Positions 63,215-64,000 of a stretch of 64,000 nt of DNA are shown here, in pieces. The DNA is taken from the NCBI GenBank assembly GCA_963580285.1, contig OY757021.1, positions 93,297,221 to 93,361,220 on the forward strand, given 5' to 3'. The stretch comes from Lucinisca nassula (lineage: Eukaryota; Mollusca; Bivalvia; Lucinida; Lucinidae). Every line of letters starts with the position of its first letter. The stretch's first letter is position 1. The notes beneath the pieces were generated by a model, which was not told the origin of the DNA, did no database searches, and worked only from the letters and a program-made list of their open reading frames with translations. Made by a program: the position numbers and the translations under genes.

Positions 63215-63350
63215 ATTTTTCCAGAAAACAGGATTAGACATCTCATGCAAATTGTCTCCACAGATGTCAAATCCTGTTTTCTAGGGAAAATAAACTATGG
63301 AGACAATTAACTGAATTTGCATGCTATGTCAAATCCTTGTTTTCAAGGGA
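63215..63350. repeat. Palindrome with a third diverged arm
   Basis: CCAGAAAACAGGATTAGACATC pairs with GATGTCAAATCCTGTTTTCTAGG. A further diverged arm (ATGTCAAATCCTTGTTTTCAAGG) follows about 60 bp later, with GGAGACAATT shared between them. Confidence 0.7.
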
Positions 63351-63509
63351 AAAAAATCAAAATGTTGTCTGCTGAAAAATACCAAGCATGCAGACAAGAG
63401 AAAGGACAAAAGGGAACAAGAATTCAGCTGAAGGCTATGTTGTGCCAGTGATTGTAGCTCTTGAGGAATGGACTTCAAAGAGTAAAACAAATGTTAACAG
63501 ACTCACCAT

Positions 63510-63945
63510 TATGAAAACATGCCTATACAAATACATTGTAAATTTTACCACCGAAAAATCGAAAATTTTTAGGTGATAAATCACCAACTTTTTCTTATTT
63601 TTGCTAAAAAATATAGCTTGTGGGTACACGTTAGAACTGCCTCATCTAGGCGGTTCTAACGAGTACCAACAATCTATATTCTAGAGCAGGAATAAGAAAT
63701 ATAAGGTTTACCCCTGTAAATCCCACTCCAGGTGTAAATGGGTAGCAGTGGTGTAATAGTCACTGCCTCTCTCTCTCACGCGTGAAAACATCCAGAATGA
63801 GTGTTCCAGGGCGATTAAATAAACTTGAAGCTTCCATTGCAATCAAACTAAAAATAAATTAGTATAAACTAAACTAACCCTAGTTTTACTATATGAAAGT
63901 GGGGTTCAAGGGGGGTGAAAATTATGTAGATGCAAAATAGAACTA
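63510..63945. mobile_element. Family E MITE interrupted by another repeat
   Basis: TTATGAAAACATGCCTATACA left, hairpin GTTAGAACTGCCTC / AGGCGGTTCTAACGAGTACC, right continues at CCTAGTTTTACTATATGAAAG. About 155 bp (63725..63880) are inserted, starting near GGTAGCAGTGGTGTAATAGTC and ending in an A-rich tail, so the insert is probably a SINE. Confidence 0.75.
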
Positions 63946-64000
63946 GAAATTGTGTTTGTGAAAGACTATGCCCCCAACCATATGCTTGTCCCTAAATGGG

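Overview
The window is eukaryotic and gene-poor, almost certainly from an animal genome. It has GT-AG introns, a split kinesin-4 (KIF21) gene with a WD40 domain, tRNA-derived SINEs, a Tc1-type transposon, and many short palindromic DNA elements. The repeat style suggests a mollusc, probably a bivalve: 'pearl'-like, Helentron-type elements carrying arrays of roughly nucleosome-length units and closing with a GACGGACGG-rich tract and a hairpin. That placement is an inference; no mitochondrial or rRNA marker is present.

Genes. (1) Seven exons on the minus strand between 126 and 17825 encode the linker and most of the C-terminal WD40 propeller of a KIF21A/B-type kinesin. Splice phases agree across all six introns. 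The last exon (end of blade 7) lies left of the window. The motor and coiled-coil exons were not found anywhere to the right. (2) On the plus strand, a two-exon gene (54875..55912 joined to 61029..61238) encodes a basic, probably disordered protein of 415 residues that I do not recognise. It carries a KVTF motif typical of protein phosphatase 1 docking. Depending on where the 5' half of KIF21 lies, it is either downstream-adjacent or nested in a KIF21 intron. (3) A frameshifted Tc1-like transposase (12308..13347) sits inside its own transposon.

Repeats fill nearly everything else. At least twelve kinds of Helentron/HINE-like element are present. Their tandem cores have unit lengths near 145, 157, 158, 162, 166, 171, 173 and 191 bp. 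They include a head-to-tail triple unit (21990..26466) and an insertion without target duplication into a dated host element (41935..44551). Short palindromic elements (families A, B, C, D, E, H, J, K, L in this annotation) occur about every 1-2 kb. Several have TTAA target sites and ends starting CCC, as in piggyBac-type elements. Families A, B, C, D and H have unrelated ends but share a 63-66 nt hairpin core starting AAACAGTG or AAATAGTG; its stem keeps the same single A/A or T/T mismatch in A, B, C and D. I regard this shared core as the most unusual feature of the window. At least six SINE families (F, M, S, T, V and one unnamed) are present, several with clear target-site duplications that order the insertions in time.

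Layout. 1-18 kb: KIF21 3' exons, with each long intron holding a tandem-core element, SINEs and the Tc1 element. 18-27 kb: palindromic elements and the triple Helentron-like unit. 27-36 kb: nested SINEs, two further tandem-core elements, and a 2.0 kb TIR element with a 217-bp satellite. 36-54 kb: palindromic elements, a TTAA-flanked 637-bp element with an in-window empty site, and three large tandem-core elements. 54-64 kb: the unrecognised two-exon gene, with its intron full of insertions, and further palindromic elements.
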